Source: Hedera helix
Taxonomy: Eukaryota; Streptophyta; Magnoliopsida; Apiales; Araliaceae
NCBI GenBank assembly: GCA_947179155.2
Contig: OX359285.1
Coordinates: forward strand, 9,130,731 to 9,194,730
Reading direction: 5' to 3'
DNA: 64,000 bases
Positions 22,972 to 34,161 of the stretch are shown here, piece by piece. The position numbers were made by a program, and so were the translations under genes. Within the stretch, counting starts at the first letter, position 1; each line of letters opens with the position of its first letter. Under the pieces are notes generated by a model. That model did not search any database. It saw nothing but the letters and a program-made list of their open reading frames with translations, and was not told the origin of the DNA.

Positions 22972-23252
22972 TATTGTTATTTTTCGTTTTAAAATTAGAG
23001 ATATAATTTAATTTGTAAGATTAAATGACAGCATATTAAACTTTAAATTGATGTGAATTTATTTAATTTTAGTTGATACAATTATTATAGTTGTATAGTA
23101 TATAACAAAAACTATTTAACAAAAAAAATTATTAATTATAAAATTTATTTCATTATAAACTTTTATGAGTCGTACTAATTTTGAAGTTTAATATACCGTT
23201 GTTGATTTTAAAAATTAAATTATATATTTAATTTTAGAACGGAGATAATATA
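22972..23252. mobile_element. Stowaway-like MITE with about 70-bp terminal inverted repeats
   Basis: The left arm (ATTTTTCGTTTTAAAATTAG, then ATATAATTTAATTT and CATATTAAACTT) matches the reverse complement of the right arm (ATCTCCGTTCTAAAATTAAA, ATATAATTTAATTT, GTATATTAAACTT) over about 70 bp. The CTCCGTT core fits Stowaway ends. Confidence 0.7.
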
Positions 23253-23412
23253 TAGTAAATAATCTCGCAATTAAATTTTATATTTGTTTGCAGGTGACAA
23301 TAACTCTTTCAAATATTTAAAAAAAAACATGAATGCAAAAAGACTGTATTCCTAACAAGTTAACCTTTATATATAGGCAAGGTGTGGCTAGCATATGCTT
23401 AAATTAAAAGAA

Positions 23413-23683
23413 TTACTCTCTCTGTTTTAAATTAAATATCTAATTTTGATATTTTTAATTAAATTAATTATTTTTAAAATTAATAATTAAGTGTATATAA
23501 ATATATTTTTAAAATTATAGTAATTGGGGTTAGTAGTAAAATGCATATACCTTTTTTTTTTTGGTTGTAATAACCTCTTCACTTATATTTAGACATAAAT
23601 AGTTCAAAAATTAATTTTTAAAATGGTCAATTTAACTTAATAAAAAGTCAAAATTAAAGGTTTAATTTGGGATAGAGGGAATA
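23413..23683. mobile_element. Stowaway-like MITE
   Basis: The left end TACTCTCTCTGTTTTAAATT and the reverse complement of the right end TATTCCCTCTATCCCAAATT match and continue to TCTAATTTTGA / TTTAATTTTGA. Both ends abut TA. About 267 bp between the TA pair. Confidence 0.72.
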
Positions 23684-24539
23684 TATATATTAATATTGAA
23701 TTTTAAAATTTTATGTTCACCTCATTTCTCTAATTTCTATTTTCTGCTGTCTTATTTTATGCCTGTCAATGTTAATTGTCTAGCCTGCCTCAATTCCGCC
23801 GGAGCGGATCTTGGGTTTGGCCCATATACTAGGATTTATTTTCCTTTTGTTTACACTTTATTTATTAAACTACTCCATTGTTATTATTATCTCAAAGAAC
23901 TAGTTCTTACCCAATGCACTTCTGACATCTGTTAAGTGTGGCTCGGGAGATCTACAGGCTCGTATCCGAACCACTCCAGATTGTCAAACCTGCCTGCTGA
24001 TAATGGTGTGGGGCCCAGACAAGAGCCAGCACATGGTGGACAAGACAATAAACACACTGACCAATGTTTTTGTGTAGCCCAGCCCTGACGTGACTCGCAC
24101 TACGTTATACAACTGCGTCAATTTTCCCTCTTGACGTAATTTATTTTACTCCATTCATTTCAAATTATCGAAATCTGTCTATATATTCTGTATCTATATC
24201 ATATATATTCTGTATCTACATCAATATCAATATTTATCTATCTATATTAAACCCTCCATAAGACTTCCTCCACAAATTTAGTAATTTTATACCATATTTT
24301 CTTTCTCTATTGTCCCTATAATTTTAAACATACCATTATTTTGTCTTTTTTAATATTAATTTTTTTATATCTTTCTATTTACTCCTCTAAAATTTATAAT
24401 TTTTTTATTTTACTTCACATAATTTATACACACAACGAATGTGTTGACACTGAATTTTTTTTATATGCTTCCAAATGTACTCTCATTTTTTTTTAATTTG
24501 GTGTGGTAGATGAGATCTTTAGAAAATGACTATTTTATC
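23684..24539. other. intergenic DNA
   Basis: No supported gene. 23790-24130 is less AT-rich than its surroundings but has no recognisable protein or RNA motif. 24175-24250 is low-complexity TCTATAT sequence. Confidence 0.45.
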
Positions 24540-24969
24540 AACGAGTTTTGAAAGATTAATTTTAGATATGGGTCGATGTAATAGAGTAGTCACTTGGTAT
24601 GAGTTTAAATGAATGAATCAACACATCCGAGTTTTAAGGTTTGAAAATTAGATAACTCAAAATGTGACTCCATTATATTGGTTCATAACCAAAATTCATA
24701 GAGTTTAAGGGCTTAAGCGAGAGAAAAATGTTAAGTACCCCTAACTTCCATGAATCACGGTTATCGTCTTTCTAATATTTTTTCAAGTTTTGAAAGTGTT
24801 GTCTTAGTGTATGCTCTAAATATGTCGTGTTTAGGCTTGTTGTGTCATTTCATAGTGCATATGTTGTGAGGTGAGTGAATCAATTTTCATCCTAGTGGGG
24901 TTCAATTCGGCTAGGAATGGACTTTTTGTTTGTTTTATTATTATTTTTCTTCTTGGTGAATCTGATTTT

Positions 24970-25435
24970 TTAACTCGTGAAAGGTGTTTTTTAAAAGAAG
25001 AGGAGTTTGGTTTTTAAACCCGTATGCGTTTATGCCCACAAAGGTTGGTGAGTGTGTTTTCAAAAGACTTGATTTTAATTTTTAAACTCATGTGTGTTTG
25101 TCCACAGAGGTTCATGAGTGCGTTTTCAAAAAACGTGAGTTTGGTTTCTAAACTCATAAGTGTAAGTCCACAAAGGTTTGTGAGTGTACTTTCAAAAGTC
25201 GTGAGTTCGGTTTTTAAAATCACGTGTGTTTATGTCCATAAAGGTTTGTGAGTGTGTTTTCAAAAGAAGTGAGTTTGATTTCTAAACTCGTGTTTGTGTA
25301 TCCTCAAAGGTTCAAGAGTGTGTTTTCAGAAGACGTGAGTTTAGTTTTCAGACTCGTGTATGTGTATCCTTAAAGGTTCGAGAATTTGGTTTCCGAAGAG
25401 GTAAGTTTGGTTTCTAAACTCACAATTGTGATTTA
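24970..25435 (+). repeat. minisatellite, about 7 copies of a 63-69-bp unit
   Basis: Each unit contains GTGAGTTTGGTTTCTAAACT, a GTGTTTATGTCC-like block, ACAAAGGTTTGTGAGTGTG and TTTTCAAAAGA. AAAGGTT anchors fall at about 25040, 25106, 25172, 25241, 25306, 25372 and 25435. Because units are close to 66 bp (22 codons), open frames run through on both strands, but I consider them by-products. Confidence 0.88.
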
Positions 25436-25476
25436 CAAAGATTGTATTATTCGGTAAATTTTTTAATACTCTTGCC

Positions 25477-26248
25477 ATGGTGGAAAACATTTTTATTCCT
25501 AAAGTGCTCCCACATAATAACTTGCGACCCGAGCCTATTTTCCACACTTATGTTTGTTGCAAGTCAAAGGTGTATAAACTTGTTCTTAATAAAAATATTG
25601 ATTTTAATAGAGCTTCACCCAAACTTGTGAAAGAATTGAACCTCCAGCCTAAACCAATTCCTTATCCTTTTGAAATTCCTTGGATCAATAATACCTTAAT
25701 AACAGTCTCACAATGGTGTGTTGTTCCAATTAAATTTAAAAGGTATACAATTTAGGTGGTTTATCATGTTTTTTCTATAGATGTAACTCATATATCTTGT
25801 TAGGTTGGATATGGTTGGATGGTTTTCATGGTGAATATTTTGATTATGAAGATGTTTATAGGTTTTATTGTGGAAAGAAGATAATTTGTTTGCTTCCTTG
25901 TTAATCAAACATGCTTACCACTGTGAGGTCTCTAAAACTAAAATTTGAATTGGATAAGTAAGAATTGATGGTCATGAACAGATAGAGTGCTTGGTTACAT
26001 ATTATGAGTTTTAAAAGCCCATTGGTACACCACGAATTGAAGAATTGCAATGTTTGGAAGCTCAAAATAGTATTGTTTTGGAGGAAAGACAACAAAAGAA
26101 TGAAGAATCACAAATTTTAGTTGCGTCACCTAATGTCGAGACGAGTATGGAAAAATTTGTGATAACTAAGGATGAGGATACTACAGAAAACACTATTGGT
26201 TCAAAATTTGTTGTCTGCGTACTTGCTAAAACGGACTTTGTGTATTAA
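25477..26248 (+). pseudogene. Ty3/gypsy aspartic-protease region fragment
   Basis: The frame from 25477 gives CKSKVYKLVLNKNIDF, LVKELNLQPKPIPYPFEIPW, CVVPIKFKRY, then a stop, then VYHVFSIDVTHIS. It also includes GWMVFMVN and DVYRFYCGKK in the same region. This follows the pattern of plant gypsy protease domains (ALV..LNLKTEPHP.PY.IGW, C.VP, D..HILLGRPW..D), with the catalytic DSG-like triplet degraded and LGRPW frayed. A following frame, 26045-26248, is Glu-rich and ends near KFVVCVLAKT, like the linker before RT. It continues at 28819 (AGVFEDIEIINSL, similar to the EEFEDVFP..LP motif) if the inserted LTR is skipped. Confidence 0.6.
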
Positions 26249-26262
26249 ACTTCTTTTTACTC

Positions 26263-28811
26263 ATGACTAAACCAATGATCTCATAATCATATTGGTTGAA
26301 CTAGTCTATTATAAACGATTCTATAAATAATTTCTTTTACTAAATCCATGGATCTTAATTTGATCTCGACCTCATCCTTTCTACAAGTATCAATTTGTAG
26401 TTCATCTGTCGGATAACATCGTATATACTAATTAGTTTTTAACCATATGATTTAGACATTCTATACTTCTATATATCCAAGGTTCACAACATTAATAATA
26501 TGATTGTTCTTCGAACAGAAGAATCTTACAATAAATATTTGTATCTTTATTCGTGGCAAGATTTCTATTCTTACAGAACTCCCCATATTATTCAATACCC
26601 TCACTTAGATATATATCTTTATAAAGATATCTCTTCATATCGATATTTCTTATTTATCTAAAATTTACAATATTAATAATACACTTGTACTTGAAACAGA
26701 GGAACCTTGCGATGAATTTAGTTTCTTCATTATTGCTAAAGCTCTGTTCTTACAACACTCACAATGTTATTCAATATCCTCATTTAGATACATAGTTCTT
26801 TATCAACATTGTTTTAATGTTTTAACAATTCTAAGTTATATCAAATTTAAAAATATAATACTCTTTGATGATAATATGATAATATTATTTCATAATATTC
26901 AGTTACATGTTTATTTGTTCATATTACAAAAATCATCAAGACTTAATTCATAAACATAATAATTAAATACATGGTTCCTAATCTACTTTATTTCTTTACG
27001 ATCATGCTCTTCTTAACGTTCTTTATAGCTGCAAATAAATGTTTATTTGCAAGAATGAGCACAATGACTCAGCAAGTCTAATAAACAAATAACACATACA
27101 CAGTTTATGCTTTCATATAAACTTTAACATGTTTTGACTTAACATATCTCTCAATTTAATATCACAAATAACTTTCATTTCAAAAATTTATAAAACGTTG
27201 ACACACAAAACATACAAAACATGTATATAACTTGTAACATAACACATAATAGTTAGAAAACTTGCAAACATAAGTTGAAGACTTCACATGACACATCAGA
27301 ATTAGAAGACTTGCTTGATTCGATAATACAGTTTAAGTTAATTTCTACGTTTAATCATACGGTCTACAAGGTATGTGAGGTTGACATAAACATTAGTTCT
27401 ATTACGACTCCATACTCTAGTTAATAATAACTAGTTTATTTATATATTTTTTTTGCTTTAATAACATATGAACATAAACTAGACATTCAAGATTTGTTTC
27501 TTTATTCATTGTTTTGACTAATTACAACTTGATGTCACAAGTATATCTGGTTAGGACATCATGTTTTACTCAAGAATATTCAAATTAAATTGAACATAAT
27601 AACAACTAGTGTTTTTTTTATATCTTTTATTCTTTATAATGAAATAAAATCGGACATTATATCTGCTTATAAATAGAATTTCTTCTGCTATATTTGAAAA
27701 TAAATTAAGCATTATAACTGCTAGTAATATGTATATTTTCACAAAATACTAGAAGAAATTTGGTCCTTACAACTACTAGTGTTTTGATATTTTGACTTTC
27801 AAGTTGAAATAAATTGAATATTATAATTGCTTATAAATAGAACTTTTGTACTATATACTTAAAATAATTTGAAAATTATAACTGCTTATAAAAGTATATT
27901 TATACTAAATATAAGAAGAAAAGCGAACATAATAACCACTAGAGTATACCTCTTGAAGTGCTTGCTTTAACGTATTTTGCGCAGGACTTTGATACTTGAA
28001 ATATATTTTTCGCTTACAATCGCTCTAAGATTTTAACTATAGAGTATTTTTGCTCTTGAATTGCTCTAGAAATGGTGAGAAAACTTAAGGGGGGGAGCTC
28101 CCTATTTATTGGATTTTGGATATTTCATTAATCGAATTTTTACCCGGGCTTATTACACTTTGCACCTTAGTATATTCTTGGATATTCCCTGAAAATATCT
28201 TCCACCAAGTGACATCATCAGGTGACATCATGCTTGCATCATCCTCTTTTTTGATTGGTCAAAAAATGTTCAAGAAAATGAAAAGCATTTCTATATAAAT
28301 AGTAATTCTTGCATTTTTCTGCAAATTTTTTTATTGGATAATATGTGTTTTCACATCGTATTATTGGTAGATCTTGAAACAAAATGTTATTACAACATAC
28401 ATTTTTCTCTCGGAAGTCTATGTTATTTCCTATGGTTTATCCCTTAGGTTTTAGAGTTTAGGTCTTAACTTTTTTTTAGTTGAGGTTTTTTCCTTAACAT
28501 AATTTTTTGCTTTTAATAAGTGTTAAGGTTAATTACTTGAATTAAAACACGAAATCATACACATAGAAAACCACATAACACATAGATTAGCCTATACTTC
28601 AATCTTTATTAATCACACAACACATGGCTTAGATTAAAAGTTTAACCTTTAGTTGTATACTATCATATCTACAAGTCGTTTTAGGTCTTTATTTAACTTA
28701 ATGGATACCCGAACAATCGTTCTAAGGAATTCGTTTTAGTTTTTAATTAACAACATTTATATAATCGTTTAAAATTATATTATCTAGTTTTAAAATATTT
28801 GAGATATTACA
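26263..28811 (-). repeat. inserted LTR (probably solo), chromovirus type, minus orientation
   Basis: The right end in plus reading is GAGATATTACA, which reversed gives TGTAATATCTC, a chromovirus-like LTR start. TTTACTC is found on both sides (26256-26262 and 28812-28818), which suggests a target duplication and explains why protease-linker similarity resumes after it. The left end lacks a clean CA-complement, so that border is approximate. On the minus strand AATAAATAGGG at about 28106-28116 looks like a TATA region. Inside are a roughly 195-bp diverged duplication (26478-26630 and 26675-26805) and five diverged units of about 65 bp with AACTGCTTATAAATAGAA (27560-27950). Confidence 0.55.
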
Positions 28812-29025
28812 TTTACTCCTATGCAGGTGTTTGAGGACATCGAAATTATTAATTCTTTGTCTTACAGGTAAATTGGAAGATGATAGTGTTTTCTTACTTT
28901 TTTCAGGATTATTCTTTGAGGAGAAAATTCATAGAATTCTGATCTCACGAGGATTGAAAATTTGTTATTGGTGCTTGATACTTGCTCGTTTTAAAATTCG
29001 AGGATAAATTTTTCTAAGTAGGGGA
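28812..29025 (+). pseudogene. 3' coding end and polypurine tract of the Ty3/gypsy remnant
   Basis: Plus-strand residues near 28980-29020 read ARFKIRG.IFLSRG, like the usual C-terminal end of plant gypsy polyproteins. They are followed by a purine-rich tract and then TGTGACGCCCC at 29026, a typical LTR start. Stops are present. Confidence 0.5.
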
Positions 29026-29572
29026 TGTGACGCCCCCAAATCTAGGCCCACACAGCCCAAACTTGAGTCGTCAAAAGACTACAACAAAATTATTACAACA
29101 AGGCACAACGTACAACAATATAGTGTATAATAATACACAACTAAGTCTTCACTATTATTGCCACACTATTTTACAACACGTGAAGACTACGACAGCTATT
29201 CCTCAGACTCTCACTCCATCCCCCGGCTAGACCCTGTTACGTTTTCATCTCCTGTTGAAAAACAATGGAACAAAAGAAAGGGTGAGCTCAAATAGCCCAG
29301 TAAGAAATATCATGACTGAGATAATGACGAATAAATTATCATTAGCCTTCAACAGTTGAGTTCTTGATAGAATACGATAGACTACAAGGTTTATATCAAA
29401 ACTGTAGTTAAATTCTTAAACAATGTTCAGATCAATAATAGCAGCGGAATGAGCAATCTATTAGAAGAATAATGCAGACTATAATGTCCACTCGCTTCTC
29501 TTTTTAGTAAAAATATCATCAACTTTTATCATCTGAAATACCATTAGTCAAGATAATACAACTTCACAGTTC

Positions 29573-29818
29573 CTGGTCATAATCATGCAGATCAACAGTT
29601 CATCTTTGCACTACGGGCCAAAGACATTCAATATAACACCAACGGTCATGATTATACCAGATTCAGCCTTTGGTCATAATCATACCAATCAACAATTCAT
29701 CTTTGCACTACGGGCCAAAGACATTCAATATAACACCAACGGTCATAATTATACCAGATTCAGCCTTTGGTCATAATCATACCAATCAACAGTTCATCTT
29801 TGCACTACGGGCCAAAGA
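29573..29818 (+). repeat. 97-bp tandem repeat, about 2.5 copies
   Basis: The unit contains CATCTTTGCACTACGGGCCA, AACACCAACGGTCAT and CAGCCTTTGGTCATAATCAT. Anchors are at 29601, 29698 and 29795, exactly 97 bp apart, with very few differences, so the duplication is recent relative to its surroundings. Confidence 0.93.
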
Positions 29819-30264
29819 GAACATTAACCACGTGCCATAAAAGACACCGAACAGATGTATCGCCTTTAACCTAGTATATCGCCTTTAACCTATCATCTGT
29901 TCAACAATTATATCACATCTGTGCCCCCGGCCACAGATATTCACAACAGCTTGATTCTTGATGATTAATACAAATAACAGTGATACAAATGATGAACAGA
30001 AGAACAGGATAAACAATAAGTATCGGAAGTTTACTTTGTGCAGATTCAAATAATGTCCAAATTGCCAACATGATGTGAAGTGAAATTTAAAAATGATATT
30101 CAAGCTCCACAGTTCAGAATAACGATTACAGTTCAATAGGAATGTTCAAAAAATAGGAAGGTTCAGTTGAAATAATGAAATTCAACTATTATGGAACATA
30201 TAATATTTTCAGGAATTATAGAAGCAATAGTTCCATAATAAGTTTCGATTTAGGTGTATGAAAG

Positions 30265-31462
30265 AAAATAATATCCCTTACCGTAGCAGGTTTGATTAAC
30301 AAAAGGTGAAGGGAATTAATATCCCTTACCATAGTAAGTTTGAATAAAAAGATGGTATCCCTTATGAGTATAAAGGAAAATGATATCACTTACGAATATG
30401 GAATAAAAGTGTCATGTGATAATTCGTGTAGACAAATTATTTTCACAGGAGACAAATAAAAAGGGTTATTCACCAACAGGCGATAATCCGCACCGTAAGG
30501 TTATTCCCATCAATTTGAATACGAATAGTTATTCACCAAACAGGCGATAATCCGCGCCGTAAGGTTATTCCCATCAATTTGAATACGAAGAGTTATTCAC
30601 CAAACAGGCGATAATCCGCACCGTAAGGTTATTCTCAAAGATTAATAGGGAATGAATACAAAAGGTTATTCACCAACAGGCGGTAAACCGCGCCGTAAGG
30701 TTATTCCCACAATTTAATACATGGAAATAAATGGCACAAGAAAGAAACGATATTATTTTCGAGAATCAAAGAATGATAATCCCTTCAAGTAAGAAAGAAA
30801 ATAATATCCATTTATGATGATGAAAAGAGTGATACCCCTTACCGTAGTAAGTTTAAATAATAGAAAATGAAAGAATATGATATTCCTTACCACAGTAAAT
30901 TTAAGAGTTTGAAATGAATGGTATTCCTTACAAGTAAAAAAAAATGACATTCCTTACAGTAGTAAGTTTAAGAGTATGAAAGAAAATGACATCCCTTACC
31001 GTAGTAAGTTTAAGAGTGTGAAAAGAATGATACCCCTTACCGTAGTAAGTTTAAATAATAGAAGATGAAAGAATATGATATTCCTTACAAGTAAGAAAAA
31101 AAAAATGACATTTCTTACCGCAATAAATTTAAGAGTGTGAAAAGAATGATACCCCTTACCGTAATAAATTTAAGAGTGTGAAAAGAATGATATTCCTTAC
31201 CGTAATAATTTAAGAGTGTCAAAAGAATGATATTCCTTACCACAGTAAATTTAAGAGTTTGAAATGAATGGTATTCCTTACAGTAGTAAGTTTAAGAGTA
31301 TGAAAGAAAATGACATCCCTTACCATAGTAAGTTTGAATATGAAAGAAGATAATATTCCTTACAAGTAAGAAAAAAATGACATTTCTTACCGCAATAAAT
31401 TTAAGAGTTTGAAATAAATGGTATTCCTTACCGTAATAATTTAAGAGTGTGAAAAGAATGAT
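30265..31462 (+). repeat. array of about 41-bp units (CCTTACCGTAGTAAGTTTAA)
   Basis: Some twenty diverged units carry GAATGATATTCCTTACCGTA plus AGTAAGTTTAAGAGTGTGAA. Where intact, the spacing is 41 bp (for example 31131-31210). The 64-bp array interrupts it at 30464-30711. Confidence 0.85.
30464..30711 (+). repeat. four copies of an about 64-bp unit
   Basis: The unit has TTATTCACCAAACAGGCGAT, AATCCGC(A/G)CCGTAAGG and TTATTCCCATCAATTTGAAT. Starts are at 30466, 30529, 30593 and 30665. GGCG...CCGC gives each unit a short internal inverted repeat. Confidence 0.9.
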
Positions 31463-31710
31463 ATAATTACGAATTTATACAAGCATGCCTATAACTATCT
31501 ATGACTACATATCAGCGCCATCATCACCTAGCTAGTCTGAAAGCCCCCACTCGACATCGTCATTCTATTCATACACAAAAATTATGTACAATGTAAGAAA
31601 ATCATTGACAATTATAGAAACAAATAAATATGGTTGAATTTACATGTAATGCATATAGTACAACTTAAATTGAACAAAATATACCTAAGTAGTCGGGGGA
31701 TGACTTAGCA

Positions 31711-33060
31711 TCAGGCTAAAAGCCTCCGTAAGTAGGGTAACCACCATCGTGTATTATGGCGAGCTGCTTCGGAGTGATACCCGAACTCTCGTCGGTAGCC
31801 CCTAGATGCAACATCTTGTACAAGCTGATGAAGGTGCGTATGACTCGGCAAGTTTTGAAGACGAAAAATCGGATCCGTACGAAACGTCTCTGACACCGCC
31901 GTCAAGACCCTATGGAATAGCTGGTTGTCCAAGCCAGTACCCATATGAGATGATGATCTAGCAAACCCAATCGGACGCTGACGCTGGCTAGAGCTTGCGA
32001 AAATAAAAATAACGTTATACTTTTAATTGTTGAAGATTGATATATAAATTATGAGATAACGAGAAACTGTGGAAATTGATTACCTCCATACCTGTTGGTA
32101 CTGCTACTAGGGGGATCCTGAGATTCCACGCAAAGAGCCATCTCCTTATCCCGAGATAAGGTAATCTCCGGTTAAGGGCTGCTAGAATCTAGTGTCTCAA
32201 GATCTCCCCTAGAAGCTCGCAACTCAACTATACGCTAGTCCCAGAGATTTTGAAATCGGTCATGTAATTAATATATGTTAGTTAATTAAATTATTTTATT
32301 AACTACCTAATATTAAAAATTATTTACGATAATAAGAAATATTACCCATATAGTTAATGTTGAGACAGACATAGTAGAGTTCTTCGATGTATGGGCTCCA
32401 TTCCAAAACTCTAGCATACTAGGAGGTTGACCCAAACTCCTCCGCAAAGCCTAATAAATACATTAATATAACATGTATTATATTTAGTTTGCTTATTAAA
32501 ATATATATATTAAACTATATAAGTTAACACACACATGTACCGACTTGAACTCCTTGAATGACTGCAACCCAGTAGTATATACTACTCGCAACTTGCTTCG
32601 ATTCTTCTTTTGTTGCTTAAACTTCTTCTTGAAATCCACAGCATCCCAGTATGCACACATGGCCTCCCATGGTGCATTAGATATGATTTGGGGTTGACGA
32701 TCGCGGATAGTAGTACTAGGCTGGTCATCAATATACCGTAAAGCCCTATGCCTAATCTTATATAACCAGTCAGAGTAATTCTTCACGATGTGGGCTATAA
32801 TGACTGAGTCGCCGGCTGCCTCAAACATGCCCTCGTCATATCTATAATATATCTATATGAAAATTATAGTATATCATAATAACTAGAATATTATACAACT
32901 CCTATTTATATGTGTATAAAATTCAACTTATGTAAATTTAACTAATGTGAAAGTCACGCAATACGTTCTCCATAAAAGGAGGCATCGTGCTGGGCATACT
33001 GGGTGTATCGCATGTAACAAGTTAGGAGCCGTGTCAAGCAGATGGCGTGCAAAGTGGACT
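31711..33060 (-). pseudogene. Transposase_24-type (Ptta/En/Spm) gene, 3' exons
   Basis: Minus-strand exons carry the plant Transposase_24 pattern. 32828-32530 reads DWLYKIRHRALRY, then NAPWEAMCAYWDAVDFKKKF and KQQKKNRSK, matching the family's 'W..LC.YW....F.K.S...K.NR' block. 32460-32345 reads LRRSLGQPPSMLEFWNGAHT, followed by a GTAAT donor. 32230-32095 gives RELRASRGDLETLDSSSP. 31991-31711 encodes MGTGLDNQLFHRVL...YLRRLLA and a TGA. Such proteins are the second gene of CACTA transposons and have an unclear accessory role in transposition. The 5' part of the same gene lies at 53471-52985, beyond a 19.9-kb insertion. At least one stop (after DSSSP) is present. Confidence 0.68.
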
Positions 33061-33115
33061 TAGCTACATGGTCTAGTATATTACAATAAAAATATAACCG
33101 AGGTCTTCTACTTTT

Positions 33116-34161
33116 TGTTAGACAAATTTATGTATGCCTATTTAGATTTAATGATGACAAAACAATAATTAGCTCATGAAAAATAACTGTTTATAATGAT
33201 ATGACAATCATGTGATATTGTGTCTTCGTAGAGTTAGTCTTGATTAAAGAATTACACAAAAGAAAATGTGTGCTATATGAAACTTAATGTGATTATATGT
33301 GCTATGTGAAACTTAATGTGATTATATCTTTTATAGAGTCATATTTGAAGTTATTTATTGCTTGTGATCAAAAGAAAATAAAGAAAAAGAAAAATCAGAT
33401 AAATGTGAAGTTATAAACATTTGTTACAACTTTATACAGTCCTTGAAAATAATAATTATTGTAAAAGGACTTAGAGATCAAGAATGTTGGGTTGATTTGA
33501 TAAAAGTTAGAATAGGATTAGATGATTAAATTTGTTATGATGATCCAAAAGATAAACTCTGTATTGTCCTTAAAAGAATGATGAAATTTAAAAGGACACT
33601 AGGGATCACAAGTGTTAGGTTGAATCCAGATATAGAGTGATATCAAAGATGTAATAGATTAGGATATCAAAAGGCCATATCGTACAGTAGTAGCTAAATC
33701 ATATTACTACATCAAGATCGCATAACAAGGTTGAAACGTATAGTAGCGGTTCAATAGTATTGAAAGGTCAGATCGTAGTACAACAGCTGAATTGTATTGC
33801 AAATTCAAGATCGTAATGCTAAATTAAGATCGCATATTAAGTACCAGATCGTAGCACACAAACTGATTTGTATTGCAAGTTAAATCATATTACAAGCTCA
33901 GTTTGTATTGCAAAGAGAATATCGTATGGAAGGGTTGAGAAGATAAGATCGTATTGAAGGACTCAGTTCGTATTACAAGGACAGACCGTATCGTATGACA
34001 AGCTCTAAGTTGTATGGTGAAGATGTTACAAGGTGAAACGTATAGCAAAAGACAAAGATCATATATCAGCGTAAATCGTATAATGCAAAGCTGTGATCGT
34101 AGAACTAAACAGACGATTCTGATCAAATAACAAGAAGAAAATCGCACAGTTGAAGAAGAGT
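33116..34161 (+). repeat. Sirevirus-like LTR, left part (interrupted)
   Basis: It starts TGTTAGACAAATTTATGTAT with a GATGACAAAAC phrase common at Sirevirus LTR starts. It stops at the target duplication AGAGT (34157-34161), where the chromovirus is inserted, and resumes at 51139. Frequent GATCGTA words (33680-34110) resemble those of the copia element at the window start. No target duplication around the whole LTR is seen (CTTTT left, CATTG right). Confidence 0.72.

Larger units (their letters stand above)
24540..29025 (+). mobile_element. degenerate plus-strand Ty3/gypsy element
   Basis: Leader-like sequence at 24540-24970, a 65-bp minisatellite and an aspartic protease fragment (25477-25900) are followed, after an inserted LTR, by a terminus. 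The terminus has codons resembling a gypsy 3' coding end and a purine tract (AAGTAGGGGA) at 29014-29025. RT, RNase H and integrase are missing, so a large internal deletion must have occurred. The overall boundaries are inference. Confidence 0.55.
29026..31500. repeat. LTR-like DNA of chromovirus type with internal tandem arrays
   Basis: It starts TGTGACGCCCCCAAATCTAG, nearly identical to the border of the chromovirus LTR at 34162 (TGTGATGCCCCCAAATCTGG). Further in, AGGGTGAGCTCAAATAGCCC at 29280 corresponds in place and orientation to the 34460 LTR segment, arguing for a minus-strand LTR, while the left flank looks like the end of a plus-strand element. The right end is not resolved and is placed only roughly near 31500. 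Most of the interior is made of three tandem arrays. ORFs in it are by-products. Confidence 0.5.

Noticed and set aside
24970..25251. Open frames on both strands across the minisatellite as a repeat protein
   Set aside because: The 66-bp period is a multiple of three, so frames stay open by chance; no start context or family similarity.
29585..29776. 63-codon ORF in the 97-bp tandem repeat
   Set aside because: Repetitive by-product of the array; translation simply repeats with the DNA unit.
30265..31462. CRISPR-like array of short repeats
   Set aside because: Plant nuclear context, units are contiguous and diverged with no unique spacers; this is tandem repeat DNA.
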